Shown piece after piece: positions 50,641-63,215 of a stretch of 64,000 bases of DNA. Position numbers and translations under genes: made by a program. The DNA comes from Antitrichia curtipendula (taxonomy: Eukaryota; Streptophyta; Bryopsida; Hypnales; Leucodontaceae): assembly GCA_951230915.1 (NCBI GenBank), contig OX579641.1:9114001-9178000 (forward strand), written 5' to 3'. Positions within the stretch are counted from its first letter, which is position 1, and each line of letters starts with the position of its first letter. The notes beneath the pieces were generated by a model that worked only from the letters and a program-made list of their open reading frames with translations, did not search any database and was not told the origin of the DNA.

Positions 50641-50659
50641 GAATGTCTAATTCGGTGTT
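50633..50659 (-). repeat. right terminal inverted repeat of the 18-kb element
   Basis: Its reverse complement begins AACACCGAATTAGACATTCT and continues TGCACTT. It is followed by ATCA (50660-50663), matching the ATCA before the left TIR. Confidence 0.9.
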
Positions 50660-50663
50660 ATCA

Positions 50664-51244
50664 ATGGAAAAAAATTCAATCATTTATTGAATTGGACTAT
50701 ATCTTTTGGGGTTTTGGCATTGTAAATACAAATGTGTATCCTTATATCTTTTCATTAAATGGATTTTGCATAACAAATGTTTAGGATCCAAAAACTTCTA
50801 ATTTAAAATTGTGAAAATTAAGCAATGGGAGAGTAGTTTAATTATCTTGATAATACTATGCTATAAGCCCACAACTAGCAAGACCAATCTTCTTTGATGA
50901 CTTTGTTTTAAATGAATTATTTTATGGACTATGAGTTCCATTACTCCCATATTTGTCATTTGAGACTCATAATTTTATTTTTTTGGATTTCTTACAGTTT
51001 TGAGTGTACTTTATTATACAAAAAGCCCCCAAAAGAGTGTAAATTCAAAATAGGTATGTCACATACCAATATAGCATTTGGTCCTATTTAGAGTGTTTTT
51101 CTTTAGTTACATCCTAATTCCACATGTAAATAGGGTAAAAACTCAAAAACTGTATGTAGTTTGTGTGTTTTAGTAGAAATGCCTTATTGTCTAGACCTGT
51201 TGTGCATGTAGACACATATTGGCTAGATTGGTCTAAGGGAACTA
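50664..51244. other. AT-rich intergenic stretch
   Basis: Nothing recognised. Confidence 0.4.
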
Positions 51245-54200
51245 TGTGAAAACCCTAGAATAGATGCCCAAAGAAAGGTTTCAGTTTCCCCATTCCATCA
51301 ACAAATTAGTAGAAACCCCAATTGTTAGCTCGCAGATAAAGAAAACTCAAGACGGACCAGTGAAGGGCATCTACGACCTAAGTACAATAATTAGAGGTGG
51401 AAGTCGTGCCAAGAATCCAACGGCGCAATCGGTTTGCCAAGATTCTCTGTTGTTTGGAAGATTCCCAGTTTATCGGAAGTTATAGGAGATAGCAGGATTT
51501 GATTCTCCTTGGTGAAGGTGCAAGGTACAAAATATAAACTTGCACATGTATTGTGGGATTCCATGAGACGTTCCACAAAAAGTCTCGGGTTTTTTTGATA
51601 GGCAGAAGGTATCTTTCCAAGCCGTCAACTACCAAAATTTACAATGGAAAATTCATGAAAATTATTCGAGGTGCGGTAAAATCTCACTAAAAATTAGAAT
51701 AGATTTTTTGATGTTATTAATGCACTCCAACAAGCTTTGTGGCGTTTTGATAGTTGGAAGTTCTAAAATCAACAAGATCCTCCAAAACTGGCAAATTTGA
51801 AGATCATTTGTGGAGTTGACCGGCATATTGGGAGCACACAGGGTCGGATTGAAGTCTAAGCGGGGTCTTTTCTTACTCCTTCATATCTACTTAAGAGTCT
51901 AGGCTAGTTAATTTTCTCAAAAAAGTCAAACTCCAAGATTTGAATTTTTACCCTTTTGGGGCGTTTAGTTAGCACTAGGTTTTGTTAAGTTTTTGGAGTT
52001 TGGTTTAGAGGAGGGGGGTTCTTCAGACTAAAAAATGATCTTTTGAAGTCAATGGCGCAATCTATTTGTGATTTGGAGTTAGTCTCCAAAAGTTAAAGTT
52101 TTGGTCTAGTGTAGAAAGTCAAAATTGGAAGATTAGGATGAAAATCCTAATTGATAAGCTTACCACTAGGAAAAGAGGGGGAGGTGAGTGCCCTTGGAAA
52201 TGAATAAAAGGGACTCCTTTCTCTCTCACAAACACCCCTTCTAACCATTTTCTTGGCTTTGTAAACACGTTGGTCCACTAAATGTGGACTTTGGGCCATT
52301 TTTGAGCCAAAGTTGTAGATATGGTGTTTTTGAAGCATTTCAAGCTCCTTTTGCTACTATTTTGTGAGCTTTGAAGGACATTGGGGTCCCATCAAGTCTT
52401 ATTTGTTGTCTTTGTACTTGTTTTTGAAGTTTTTGGCAAAGGTTTGGTCGTATTTTGGTTGTACTAACTCTTGTTTGGTATATTCGTTGTTCCTTCAAGT
52501 CCTTGTTTAGGACTTGAGTATTTTGCACTAATCCTAGATAATTCTTCCCTTATGATTGACAATGCCGCTTTTGGGGAATTCTAGTTTGTGATTTTGAAGT
52601 ATCTAACTTTCTAAGTGGGAAATTCCTTAACTGAGAAATCCCCTAGAGCTTGTTGCGGATGTACTAACTTGTTGTAAAAGTTCTTGAACTAACAAGTGGT
52701 TGTACTAACCTCCTTGCTCTAATTTGTATCATGTGAAGTTTCACATCATTGAAATTGTCTTGTACACTCGTGGTGTTGTCAAAACTGGCAAAGCTTTGAC
52801 TTTGCATGTTGTGAAATTATTAGAATTGTAGAAGAAATTGTGAGGAATGGCAAAGGTTTGACTTTGAGTAGTTTAGAATTAGTTGGTAAAATTTATACCA
52901 AGTCTAGTTTCAGAAATACAATCTTATCTCCAAGTTTAGTCTCAAAAAGCCTTAGTGATAAATCCTTAGTGTACGACAAAATCCAATTAGGCCACCAAAA
53001 TGTAAAGAATAATAATTAGAATTGAATTGCCAAGTATTAAGTAGAAAAGTTAAAATTAAAATTAAAAAAAAGGTTTAGTCATTATCTCAAAAGTCCCAAA
53101 ATTTAGATAACAAGGACTCCCAGGAGCTTGAACCAAACTGACCAAATCCAACCAGGGAACTAGATTGGAGTACTGGACTGACCAAGCATATTGGAAAGGA
53201 GCCCATACACCGTGATAACAGGACCTATAGCCGTGAAGGAAGGGAGCCCGTGGCCGTGGAAGCCTTAGTAGTTGCGAACCATCAGTCCAATGCAAGTACA
53301 GTCAGCCAGCCCTTCGGGGCCGACCTTCAGACCAGCAGTCGGACAGGCAGCAGCTGTGAATAGGCTTGGATAGACCGGGAGCTTGTTTTTTTAAATTTCT
53401 ATTTCCTTAACAAACAAAGAGAACCATCCATCACATTACCTTTCAAAATTCAGAAATAGAATTGTAGAAGAAAAGACACTCAATTAAAATAGGAAATTAG
53501 AAGTAGAAGAAAAAGAAGGAAATAGTGAGTAGAATAACAAAGTAGAGAAGTAGAGATTAGAAATAGTGACAATTAGAACTCTTCAAACTTAACAATGGCA
53601 TGGAACTCTATTAATTAGTGGTACCAACCGGTTCATATTGCAAGAATTAGTGAGTGAGGTTTAGAGTTTAAATGGAAAAAAATTAGAAGATAAGAGGAGT
53701 TTAAAGGAGTGATTTGAACCATTAGGAATAGGAGAGAACAAACTATTGGCTTGAAAGGAAGGAAGAAACTTATCCATTCAATACTTCAAAAGAATTATTG
53801 AAGAAGACCTTTCAAGTCAACTAGGGATATAATAATTGAGTTCAAATAGTCCTAGTGTTAAAGAAAGGAAAGAAAAAAAAGTGAGTTGGAAGGGAAAGAA
53901 GTAAGTAGTTGGAGAGTACACTTGTAATTTCAGACCTACTTTAAGCCGTGGGCAAAAATACCTAACAACCCCAAAACATGGCGAATGACAAGGAATTCAA
54001 AGAAATATACAATTACCTTCACAATGACGCAAATCTTGAGGTGAATTACTAACCACAATCCGTACTTTTCAATTATCAAAATTAAACTTTTTAAAGAAGG
54101 TCCGAATTACAAAGTTAAGTCAAAGTACTTAAAGTAGGTCTTTTACAAGAATCAGGTAGGTAAAGCTATAGATCGAAGTTAGAGGTTTCCGAAACCATAT

Positions 54201-54765
54201 CACACTTAAGAATTGGAGCTAAATTGAGCAAGATATGGCTGGATGAAGTTTGGAATGAAAATTGGATGAAGTAAGGTAAAAATCACCCTTTAAGGTTGAA
54301 ACTTGTAAGTTAGAAGAAAGTTAGTAACATAAAGACAGGATTTAAATTTCAAATTAAATGAAAGAGGTACAAAACTTTGGATGAAGTTTTTAGGGCCTCC
54401 AAAAGGCTAAACTTCATCCGCCTATATCTTTTGATAGGAAGGTTGGAAGAAGGTGAACTTTACATTTTTAGAAATGCCATGAGCTATTCTTCCAATATAT
54501 GTGTCTAATTTTAGACTATTTCATTCATCACAAAAAACCACCATAGCTTAAAAGTAGTGGAGTAAAAGATAAAAGCAATTCCAACTTGGCCAAGTTCTAT
54601 TGGTTAAATTCAAAGTAAGAAAAAGAGTTAGTATACCATTAGGGAAAGATCTATTGTTTGGAAGGCACAATGGACCAACGTTAGGCACCCGTAGGAATTA
54701 ACCGTAATTATTAGAACCTGGTTGTGCCCGTTGATTTACCAAGGGTGGATAAAAAAACGCTCACA
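51245..54765 (+). mobile_element. third, diverged and shorter member of the TG...CA family
   Basis: Colinear similarity to copy R is visible. AAAATCTCACTAAAAATTAG at about 51683 matches about 10995-11015. The 'AATGGCGCAAT' region at about 52053 matches about 11340, and a GC-rich patch at about 53290-53350 sits where the tandem repeat of copy R lies. TTGGAAGGC near 54660 and CAAGGGTGGA...GCTCACA at the end match 14783 and 14873-14899. Its likely limits are TGTGAA (51245) and CTCACA (54760-54765). No target duplication is seen, so the left limit is uncertain. Confidence 0.45.
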
Positions 54766-55457
54766 TGGACCAAATATCATTCTACTTAGAGTACTCACTA
54801 TTCTTCATCACAAATATAAATTGTGGGGCATTTCAATTGGAAATTAATCCTTTTAAGTGCAAAAATAAAATTGAAAATTAAAATATAACACCTTGATGCC
54901 TTTTAGGAAGTTCTCTTAAATATGTCTTCAACATCCATTATTGAAATGTAAACTCTCCAACTTTTTTCTATCATAGTACAAAATAATCCTATCTAATACT
55001 TTCTAGATCCATTTAAACAACAATAATACTGAAAGATACAAGAATCCAAGACTCTAGGTAAGAGTGAAAAATGTAAACACATCATATGTTTTGGATGCAA
55101 CAAAAAATGCAATCACATCATTTACAAAAATGCAAAGAGCCAGAGCTACAATTGCAAGATCTGTGTAAAAAAATAATGGATAAATTAACATTAAATATTA
55201 AACTTCAATACTAGATCTACAAATTAAACTAAGCACTAGATCTCCAAACTAAAGTAGAGCAAAATTGAATAGTACGCCTAAGTGACTACTGAATCTCCTC
55301 ATCTCTAGACTAAGTAAATATCTCTTGTTGGATTAAAATGATCAATCTTGTACAATTTTGGCAATTACTGCATTAATAGTTGCTTGGTTAGAAGCATTTA
55401 AACCAGGTCCCCAGGAACTATTGCTTGGTGGAGGCAAAATGTCTGTGCTTCTTATAA

Positions 55458-57300
55458 TGGCACTAGGATTAATATTGTAGACTATAGATTCAGCTTGGCA
55501 TGTGACAAGGGCAGTGGGATCAGCATTGTAGACTACAAATCAACTTGGCTTGTGATAATGGAAGTGGGATCAACATTATAGACTACATATTTAGATTGGC
55601 TTGTAACAACAAGAGTGGGATCAACATCGCCTGTTCTGTTGGATGCACCTATAGCATCCAGTGTACTCACCAGATGTATTGCCACCTTAACTTTATGGTT
55701 CTTATCCTTGTCATCTTCTGTAATCTTGCTATGCTTGTTGGAAATGGCGCTAGAATCCTCTATTGGGCATACTCTCTTTGCCATCCTAAACTTATTTGTG
55801 TGATTAACTTAAAGTTGGAGTGGATCCAACCACCCAATGTCCTCCATCTAAGTAGTGGTTGCATTCACCTCCTTCATCATCTTGCCACAAATGTTAAAGC
55901 CCTCTAAGCCATCGACTTCCCACTTGCATATACTTGGCAATGTGGGCACTCCATTCTACAACATCCCTTTGACAAAACCAAATACAATATGGATGGAACA
56001 AACAACCACAATTAAAAGGTACAGATGCAGAGTCTACAAAATATCAACCACATAGAGTGCAAGGATCGTCAAAGTGGAGGACTGTTTGTTTGAAAGGAAC
56101 ACATGGCAACTTACTAAAGATCCTTTAGGGCTTGATGCAAGATGATTCCAAGACCAGCACCTCGATGTTGGTAGTTGGATCACCAATTTTAGATTGCAGA
56201 GCATGGCGACAGTCCTTAAGAGCTAGTGCTTAACCTTCGATCTTAGTGACGTATTCTAGAGCCTTCTCAATCTTTGTATTGACTTCATGCAATTTAATAT
56301 TCTTCTAGCTTACCTTGTTCTCAAAACCACGCTTCAATACAAGGTTGCTTGTTGCTCCCATGCATTTTGCTTGTGACCGCAGAAAATTGTGCTCTTCCAC
56401 GACCCTATAACATTCATCTTCAAGTTGTGCCAACGACTACTTCCGGCCAAATAAAACACTTGCTAAGTCTTCTCTTTTGCGATCAAGATGGAGTAGCTGT
56501 TGTTCAAAGTCGTCCTCTATTTTTTGCTTCTTCCAAATCTATCGGAGGTTCCTATAGATGATTCTTCCCTTGAGGCCATGTTTGCGCTACTAGCATATCA
56601 CTATTGACAAATGGAAGCAAGCTGGTTCTCGTAGTGACTGTTGAAACTCTAGACAAGCTTCCTTGGCTTGAAATGGCATATTCACACAATAGCTAGATCA
56701 TAGCCTATATTTGTTCCTTTAGTGCCATTTGAAGGATTGAGTTTTAATGGATTCCTGCCTAAACATTTTTCTGGCGATCAACCCAGATCTTGGCTACCCA
56801 CTCTGTCCAATTCATCATTTTTTGCAGACCCGCTTAGATACAACAATACCACGTAGAAATGTGACACTAACACCACCATTGTCAAGTGGTCTACCATAAA
56901 CTTGGACGTACATCTTTTGCGCTGCCACCGTGAGGTTGTCATTAAACAATCTGAGAAATAGTGTCGGACATCCTTGTCTGGCTAGTTCTCCTTGAGAATG
57001 TTTTTTGGAACCATTGCATCTGTTAAATGTGGCATAAGATACCCTTTTGTACACAAATTTAGAACTCAATTGAAGAAGGCAACATCATACCTCGCATTAT
57101 TCCTCCCTATGAGACAGGTGCTACCTCTAGACATTGTTGCGTAATTGTAAAGGGAAGCATTGAGAGATTGAAAGTCATGTTCTAAGGTGTCAGTGAAATT
57201 ACATCAGAAGAAGTAACCATGGAGGCCATACACTCTTCCTTTGCAGCTATTGCATCTTCCTTCTTCTTTGTTCTTGTACGGCTCCTAAGAGGTCCCATGA
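55458..57300 (-). pseudogene. decayed coiled-coil protein gene
   Basis: On the minus strand, MGPLRSRTRTKKKEDAIAA starts at 57300. Between about 56530 and 56130 a frame rich in Glu, Lys and Leu reads like a coiled coil (DDFEQQLLHLDRKREDL, then QLEDECYRVVEEHNFL) but holds three in-frame stops. A further piece with MAKRVCPIEDSSAISNKHSK begins at 55784 and runs into the tandem repeat. Frames change between the pieces, so introns or shifts must intervene. Family unknown; possibly an accessory protein of a transposon. Confidence 0.4.
55476..55627. repeat. 50-51-bp tandem repeat
   Basis: Three units start at 55476, 55527 and 55577, each with TAGACTA, TTGGC[AT]TGT and GTGGGATCA. On the minus strand the units read as repeats of a V-D-P-T...T-S-Q type peptide, so they may be a repeated C-terminal region of the neighbouring pseudogene. 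Confidence 0.75.
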
Positions 57301-58949
57301 CTTTTGACTACAACTACAAAAAAAACCAGCTAACAAAAAAATCGACACAATTGGCATGTAAACAACAGCAAGTGCCACTGTAAATGCAACACTGAAAGTT
57401 CTTGGTTCCTACTTTGGGACTAATACAATCATGAGAGTGTTAACAAAAAAGTAGGCTTGTTCATAAAGCTTGCTTAGAAATCTTGTTGAGTGAATAGTGG
57501 TACTATACTATTATAACTTAAGTACTTAGCCAATCATATCATGTATAGTGCATTTATAATAGTATATACTCTTGGATTCATTTCAAAAAAATAAAATATT
57601 TTTTGAAGTATAGGGGCTAAGGTTTAGAGCCTAGGATCTAAAATGTAGGGTCTATGATTTAGGATTTGGGATCTACAGTGTAGGGTTTAGGATTTAAACC
57701 TTAAACTCTTAAATGTAGGATCTATGGTTTAGAATCTAAGGTGTCGGTTTTAGTGAAAGCCACCCAAATAAGCCTCATTCATTCTAGGATACAAAATTTA
57801 GTGGTTAATGAATAAATGTTTGGCATCAATTGTAAGTTTTAATGCAGTATCAACACTTTGCATCCTTGTGAATTATAATTGTACATACACCACTTTTATG
57901 TTTAAGAAAAACAATACATTGTTCCTAGTGAATTCTTATGATTATTTGAAAAAGTTGTAAATGAAATAATGACAACTTTTTTGTTTGAATTTTTAGAATG
58001 CTAATTATTTTTTAATCTATATTTTAGAAATAAAAAATAACTAAAACAATAATTTTGAAGGTTTAAATGGATGTAAAAGGGACATGCTTTAAATTTTTAA
58101 CTACAATAATCATCATAATCTATGATAGTCCAAACAAGTATTGCTACACCAAGAGGTTAAGAGATTCTATATGGTTCAATATGTATCATTACTAACTTTT
58201 GAAGGTTTCCATAATCTATATAAGGTATGTGCACCCACTAATATCATTAATTAGAACAAAGGCATAGTTAATATTATTAAGTATAATTTATTTTAACTGG
58301 ATTTTATTGGCAATGGAAAGTGGGATCCATGCATTGTTTGAATGTCATAAATAAATTTGAAAATTACATTGTCTTTAGGAGGACCAAAAGCGTTAGATCT
58401 ATATATTAATCAAATTAATCAATACCTACTTTCCAACAATTTTAGAACCTCTATCAGCAAAAAAGAACTTGGACCTTTTACAATTTTTGCATGGAATATC
58501 CAAATGAAACATTTTGTGGTGCATCGAAAGCCTCTTTTAGTTGCCTACGAAAATACAAAAATTTGTTTAGTACATGCAAATTTTAATAGATGCTCAAAGG
58601 AATGTTCAAACAAATCGAGTTCTTAGTAGATATATGAATAGAAAGAAGATTGGGGACCTGTGGCTTAGGGGTGAATGAAAAAATGTTTAGAATTAACAAA
58701 CATTTATAAGTTCACAAGTTTCCGCTTAAGCATTTGTAGATAAATGGAAACCATCATCTGATTACTTTCTTACATGGCTCTAGTTCGATAGAGCCATAGC
58801 GTGTTCCAAATTTTGATTTCAGCCCAAAAATTTCCATCTTATATAATTAGTAAAAAACACTCCTCAAAATCAACCTGCATTTTTGAAGGAAAATTAAATT
58901 GTTAGCATATCCTAAATGGTGCACATTAAAGGACAAGTGTAAGATGGAG
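57301..58949. other. AT-rich stretch with degenerate TAGGGTTTAGG-like words
   Basis: At about 57610-57745 words such as TAGGGTTTAGGATTT recur irregularly, recalling the plant telomere motif TTTAGGG but strongly degraded. No gene is seen elsewhere. Confidence 0.3.
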
Positions 58950-58963
58950 TTAACCCCTAAAGG
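58950..58963 (+). mobile_element. 5' terminus of a TTAA-family element
   Basis: TTAA followed by CCCCTAAAGG, identical to the left end at 31245. No matching right end was found downstream, so the copy is truncated or solitary. Confidence 0.45.
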
Positions 58964-60864
58964 TCTTTATCCATTATGAAATGGTCAAACATCATATCTA
59001 AGCTAAATTTAGCCTTTTAAATTGTGTTCAAACAACAATCTTATATTTTTATTACTTGAAACTGCAAATTATATATCACTTTGAGAAATCTCAATTTGTT
59101 TCATAAAAAATTATAACTTTTATCATTTTTGTTGCAAAAATTGAACATAAATAAGCAAAAATAGCTAAAACAATTCAAATTATTTAAATTTTTTTCAAGA
59201 AGTATAAGTAGCAATGAAAATTAGTGAGCCAAATTTTCAATTGGTTATTTTATTTTTTACACCCAAAACAACCTCAGCAAAGATCTTGAAGTCAAATTTG
59301 ACTATTAAACCAAATTTATCCTTTTATTTAATTGATGCATAAAATTTTGATATTTTTTACTAGTAGAAAATTGCATTTTCTAATTATGTTCTTTTTTCCA
59401 ATAATTTTGCTGGAAAAATCAAATTACGGTGATTTTTTTAAAGCTAAAAAAGGAAATAAAATTGTAGCAATTAGAATATACATTAGAATAATATGTAATT
59501 CTTGCCATAAATGAAGGGTAGAATGACAAACATAATTTTTATTGTTTGAATTTAAAATCCATTAAATATATATATAAACAAAAAACATACTTTAAGTATA
59601 AATATCTTATATCCTTTATTTTTTAATGCTAGCCCTGTACTACTTCATCAATTAATCAGTGAGTGCTAAACAACTTGGATGTGCCAGGTGGTTGAGCTTG
59701 TGCTGGAGCCGTCCCATTTAGGAACCAGCCTGAATTGAACCAATGCAAACACACTGGCCAGGCCCATCATCCTCAAGTTGGAGTCATCATAGCCAGACAA
59801 CAATGCAATGGTAGTTATACAGTACCACAATGTCACAATGTCACAATCTAGTGATTGTATGCATTGAATGCGGGCCATTAAATGTACCACATAATGAAAT
59901 AAAAAGATACAAATTGCCCATACCTACAAAGTATTAGCTCAACCAATAGTTTTTACAATCACTTTCTATTATTGAATGTTTGACTTATTCATTATAAAAT
60001 TAAAAAAACATGTTATCAGAAAATCTTATAATTCAAGTATTATAATTAAAAATCCTAAAATTAAATATCATGATTAAATATTCTATATTTGAATTATATA
60101 ATCAAATTTCTATAATTTAAATCCATGCGCGATATGTTGAAAATGAGTGAACAAAATCCACGTGAGAAAACAGGAATGCCATAGTATCCTTTGTGTACTC
60201 CAATGTTAATTAGTAGTAAATTTAACCTCTTGGTGTGGGCAATATTTGTTTAGTACATACAAACTTTATGGCACTTAACCTCCTTGTCATTCCAAATTGT
60301 AATGCATCAACTTCTAATAAAAATGATAGGAGAAGCCTATTTCCTTTTAGTTACCATCACCTTGTTCATCAAGTGGAAATTCAAATGAAATAGCTTTAGT
60401 TCATTTTCATTGTAGAATTCTAATGTGCCATTTGGCATTCCTAGTGCTAATAAAATTGGTAAATAAGTTTAGCTCCTAAATGCCCAAGGCATCATATTTG
60501 AGTGCCAACCAAAATTCAAAGTTATATAAAATCTTACTAAGGAATTACTTTTGGTACATTTTTTTAATTAAATAATATTTTAAGAATCAAAAAAATAATT
60601 TTAAAGAAGAAAATCATGATTTTTTCTATTGAAGGATAATATTTTACAAGGATATCCAATATAAATCTTGATTTTTTTGTCGGTAATTAGGGGCCTATGG
60701 TGATGAGTCTCAAATGCATTGGACATTTATTTCAAAAAATTTCAAAAATATTTGTAGAGAAGATTTCAAAAAGGTGTAAGTCAACCATGGTTATACATTT
60801 TAGATTTCAATTTGGAAATCTTATTTTTAAAATTAGAAAGTTTAGGGTTCATGGATGATACATA
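58964..60864. other. AT-rich intergenic stretch
   Basis: No recognisable gene or bounded repeat. Confidence 0.4.
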
Positions 60865-61941
60865 TTAACCCCTAAAGCCCCATTGTCCCCTCGTGGGACA
60901 ATTTGGAGTTTGGGTAGGTATCTACGGGCTCAAATTGTAGTGTGATTTTTTGAAACTTTTTGAGGACGTGTAGTTTTCCGCGAGGTTTGTGTATATGTAA
61001 TTTTTATTCCAATCCAATGCCGGATGAAAAAGTTATGGCACTTTTTTGCCCAAACCAAACTTGAAGGGCAGGCTGGTCAGCCAAATTTCCCCTTGACTTT
61101 CTAGGGGTCGGGGAAAGAGTCTGCCCCTTGAGTTTGGCTGGGGCAGCGGGTCAGTCCCTGTGGCTGGGCTCGGTTGGGCGCCCTCAATCGTCATCCTCTG
61201 TACCGCTTAGATGGAAGGCCAGCCTCAGCTGGACGGGAGGCCCTCGATCCGGCAGGCTTTAGAAGCCCCCAATCCGGAGCTTTAGGAGGGAGCCGCAGTA
61301 GGCTACGCCTGGCTACGAGCTCCCTCTTTGATTCTGCAATTTTGAATTGAAGGCCAATTCGGCCAATTTCTTGAAATTTGTGGATCCTCTACAGGTGGTG
61401 AAGGTGCAAGAGATTTGACAGTGCAATTTGATGAGAAATTGTGACGAATTTTGAAATGTTGGCAAACGGTGAATGGACCACAGGAGTCCAAAAATGCCAA
61501 AATTCTCAAGAAAATTTGCAGTCATTACTACTATGAGGCTACAATTTCTATGCGTGGCACCTAATGCAAGCTTTTGCAATGAATTCGACCAACATTTGGT
61601 AGATTAGAGCACTCTAAGCTGTAGAAATCTAACCTAAAATGACAACCTGTCCTTCACTCTTGTCACCACTAATATTGCAAAGAAGTGCAATTGTGGCAGT
61701 GCAAATTCATGACTCTCTTACCTACAAAGTACATCATGGGAGATTGTGCAAACAATTCCATAATGTCTACAACCCAACAAAAATTTCTTCCTACAATGCA
61801 AGAAGGCTCACTCTCTCTCACAAGAGCTACATTGAAAACTATATTTCTCTCTGTGAATTCGATCAATGCTGTGAATTGGAGCACTGTGTGTGCATCAAGA
61901 GAGCCTAATACCGAGGCGCAAGAGAATTTCTTCCACCAACG

Positions 61942-62388
61942 ATGTACATCATTGTAACTCTACAACTTTGTTTCTTCAAATTTTGCATTACTTTGTCCAA
62001 TTCTAAGTTGAGTTTTCATTTGTGTCATTGCGAGTTGCATGGGATGGATTGTCCGTTCGTCGAAGCCGCAGATTGCTTGCCCAAGATTCTGCAGGCCCTT
62101 CCAATTTGCAATCTCCATGCCAATAGTCCATCATCCATAAATCTCTCAGATGAAGAACTTGAAGATTATCCCACACCTTTCTACGTGCCTCCGTTACCAC
62201 AGCAAGGTGAAGAGAATTTTTTCAATGACAACATGGACATTATTGGCAAGTTCAACCAAGATTTCATGGACAGCCAAGAATACGAAATTGAAGGTAGAGA
62301 ATCAAGCTGTGAAGATTTAGATTTAGATGATTTTGATGAGGGCCCCTACTCTTCCCATGAACTCCATAGTCTCGATGATCTCCTCTAG
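61942..62388 (+). CDS. hypothetical acidic protein
   Basis: The frame of 148 codons ends TAG after LHSLDDLL. Its second half is acidic and low-complexity (EDLDLDDFDEGPYSSHE), the first half is Cys- and Leu-rich. No family recognised. It lies within the possible TTAA-family element. The ATG is uncertain because the same frame is also open upstream from 61639 to a stop near 61908. It could be a chance frame. Confidence 0.25.
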   Translation: MYIIVTLQLCFFKFCITLSNSKLSFHLCHCELHGMDCPFVEAADCLPKILQALPICNLHANSPSSINLSDEELEDYPTPFYVPPLPQQGEENFFNDNMDIIGKFNQDFMDSQEYEIEGRESSCEDLDLDDFDEGPYSSHELHSLDDLL

Positions 62389-62747
62389 CCTCTTGAAGCA
62401 CTACACAATCCAAGGCGCATTGCAAAATCAAGTCGGAGATCAGACCTCAAGAATCGAAACGCGATGAATTCACAAAATTTGGAGGAGGCCAACATCAACA
62501 TTCCCGCAGACGGTGAAGTAGGAGCGACAGACGGCCACCTTGCGGGGAGCGCGTTCCCAACTTGGGAGCGGGGAGGAAGCGCTTCTCCAACCAGGGAGCG
62601 CCCTTGGCCTACTCGCAGCACCAGACAGCGACCCAATACAGAGATAAGCCCCTGCTCCCAAGTTTGTGTTTTTTTTTATTGTTTTTTGTTTTTAGATGGG
62701 TTTGGTTGGATTTTGTATTTGTTGTTTTGTTTTGTTGGGTTTTATAA

Positions 62748-62778
62748 TTTGTTTGTTTGTTTGTTTGTTTGTTTGTTT
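62748..62778. repeat. (TTTG)n microsatellite
   Basis: About eight uninterrupted TTTG units, followed by a CT/T-rich run. Confidence 0.95.
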
Positions 62779-63152
62779 TCTTTTCTTTTTTATATTTGAC
62801 TTCTTTGTTCATTTTCACCCATCCTTAGGAAATGTTTTATTTGCCACACATGATACAATTTCCAAATTTTGATTTCACATTTTCAATAAATGGCCCCAAA
62901 TTTAGTGAAACTTTTTGAAACTTTTCCATAAGATAGAAGAACTGATTATCTTCTTGGGAATATAAATTTTATTAAATGCCAAATCCTTTTTTAGTTTTAA
63001 TTTGGATATAAAATAATCAAAAAATCGTGAAAACTTCAAATAGTATCCAATGCTTCTACAATTTGACATGTAGGTGCCTAATATAGTAAGCCACATGTAC
63101 ACAAATTTTTAGAAAGTTTCACCCACCCAAGGCAAAGTTGTGGCTAAATTAC

Positions 63153-63215
63153 TTCAACTATGACTAATGTGACTAATACCCCCAAGGGGTATTAGTCACA
63201 TTAGTCACAGTTGAA
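63153..63215. repeat. 30-bp inverted repeat, strong hairpin
   Basis: Arms 63153-63182 and 63186-63215 match at 29 of 30 positions with a 3-base loop (CAA). The arms themselves contain TGACTAATG/TGACTAAT repeats. No target duplication identified. Confidence 0.9.

Larger units (their letters stand above)
32405..50659. mobile_element. 18.3-kb TIR transposon with DDE-type and ParB-methyltransferase genes
   Basis: Ends are 27-bp inverted repeats at 32405-32431 and 50633-50659, beginning AACAC[G/C]GAATTAGACATT and differing at one base. ATCA flanks both sides (32401-32404 and 50660-50663), a 4-bp target duplication. A TTGCACTT motif is repeated next to both ends. Inside lie a minus-strand transposase-like gene near the left end and a plus-strand ParB-methyltransferase-like gene near the right end. 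About 10 kb of mostly non-coding DNA separates their 5' ends and includes nested small elements and a GC-rich spliced ORF. Both large genes are damaged, so this copy is probably immobile by itself. I cannot assign it to a named superfamily from the sequence alone. Confidence 0.85.

Noticed and set aside
62464..62799. Frame of 111 codons with a hydrophobic C terminus
   Set aside because: The hydrophobic part is the translation of a T-rich and (TTTG)n run.
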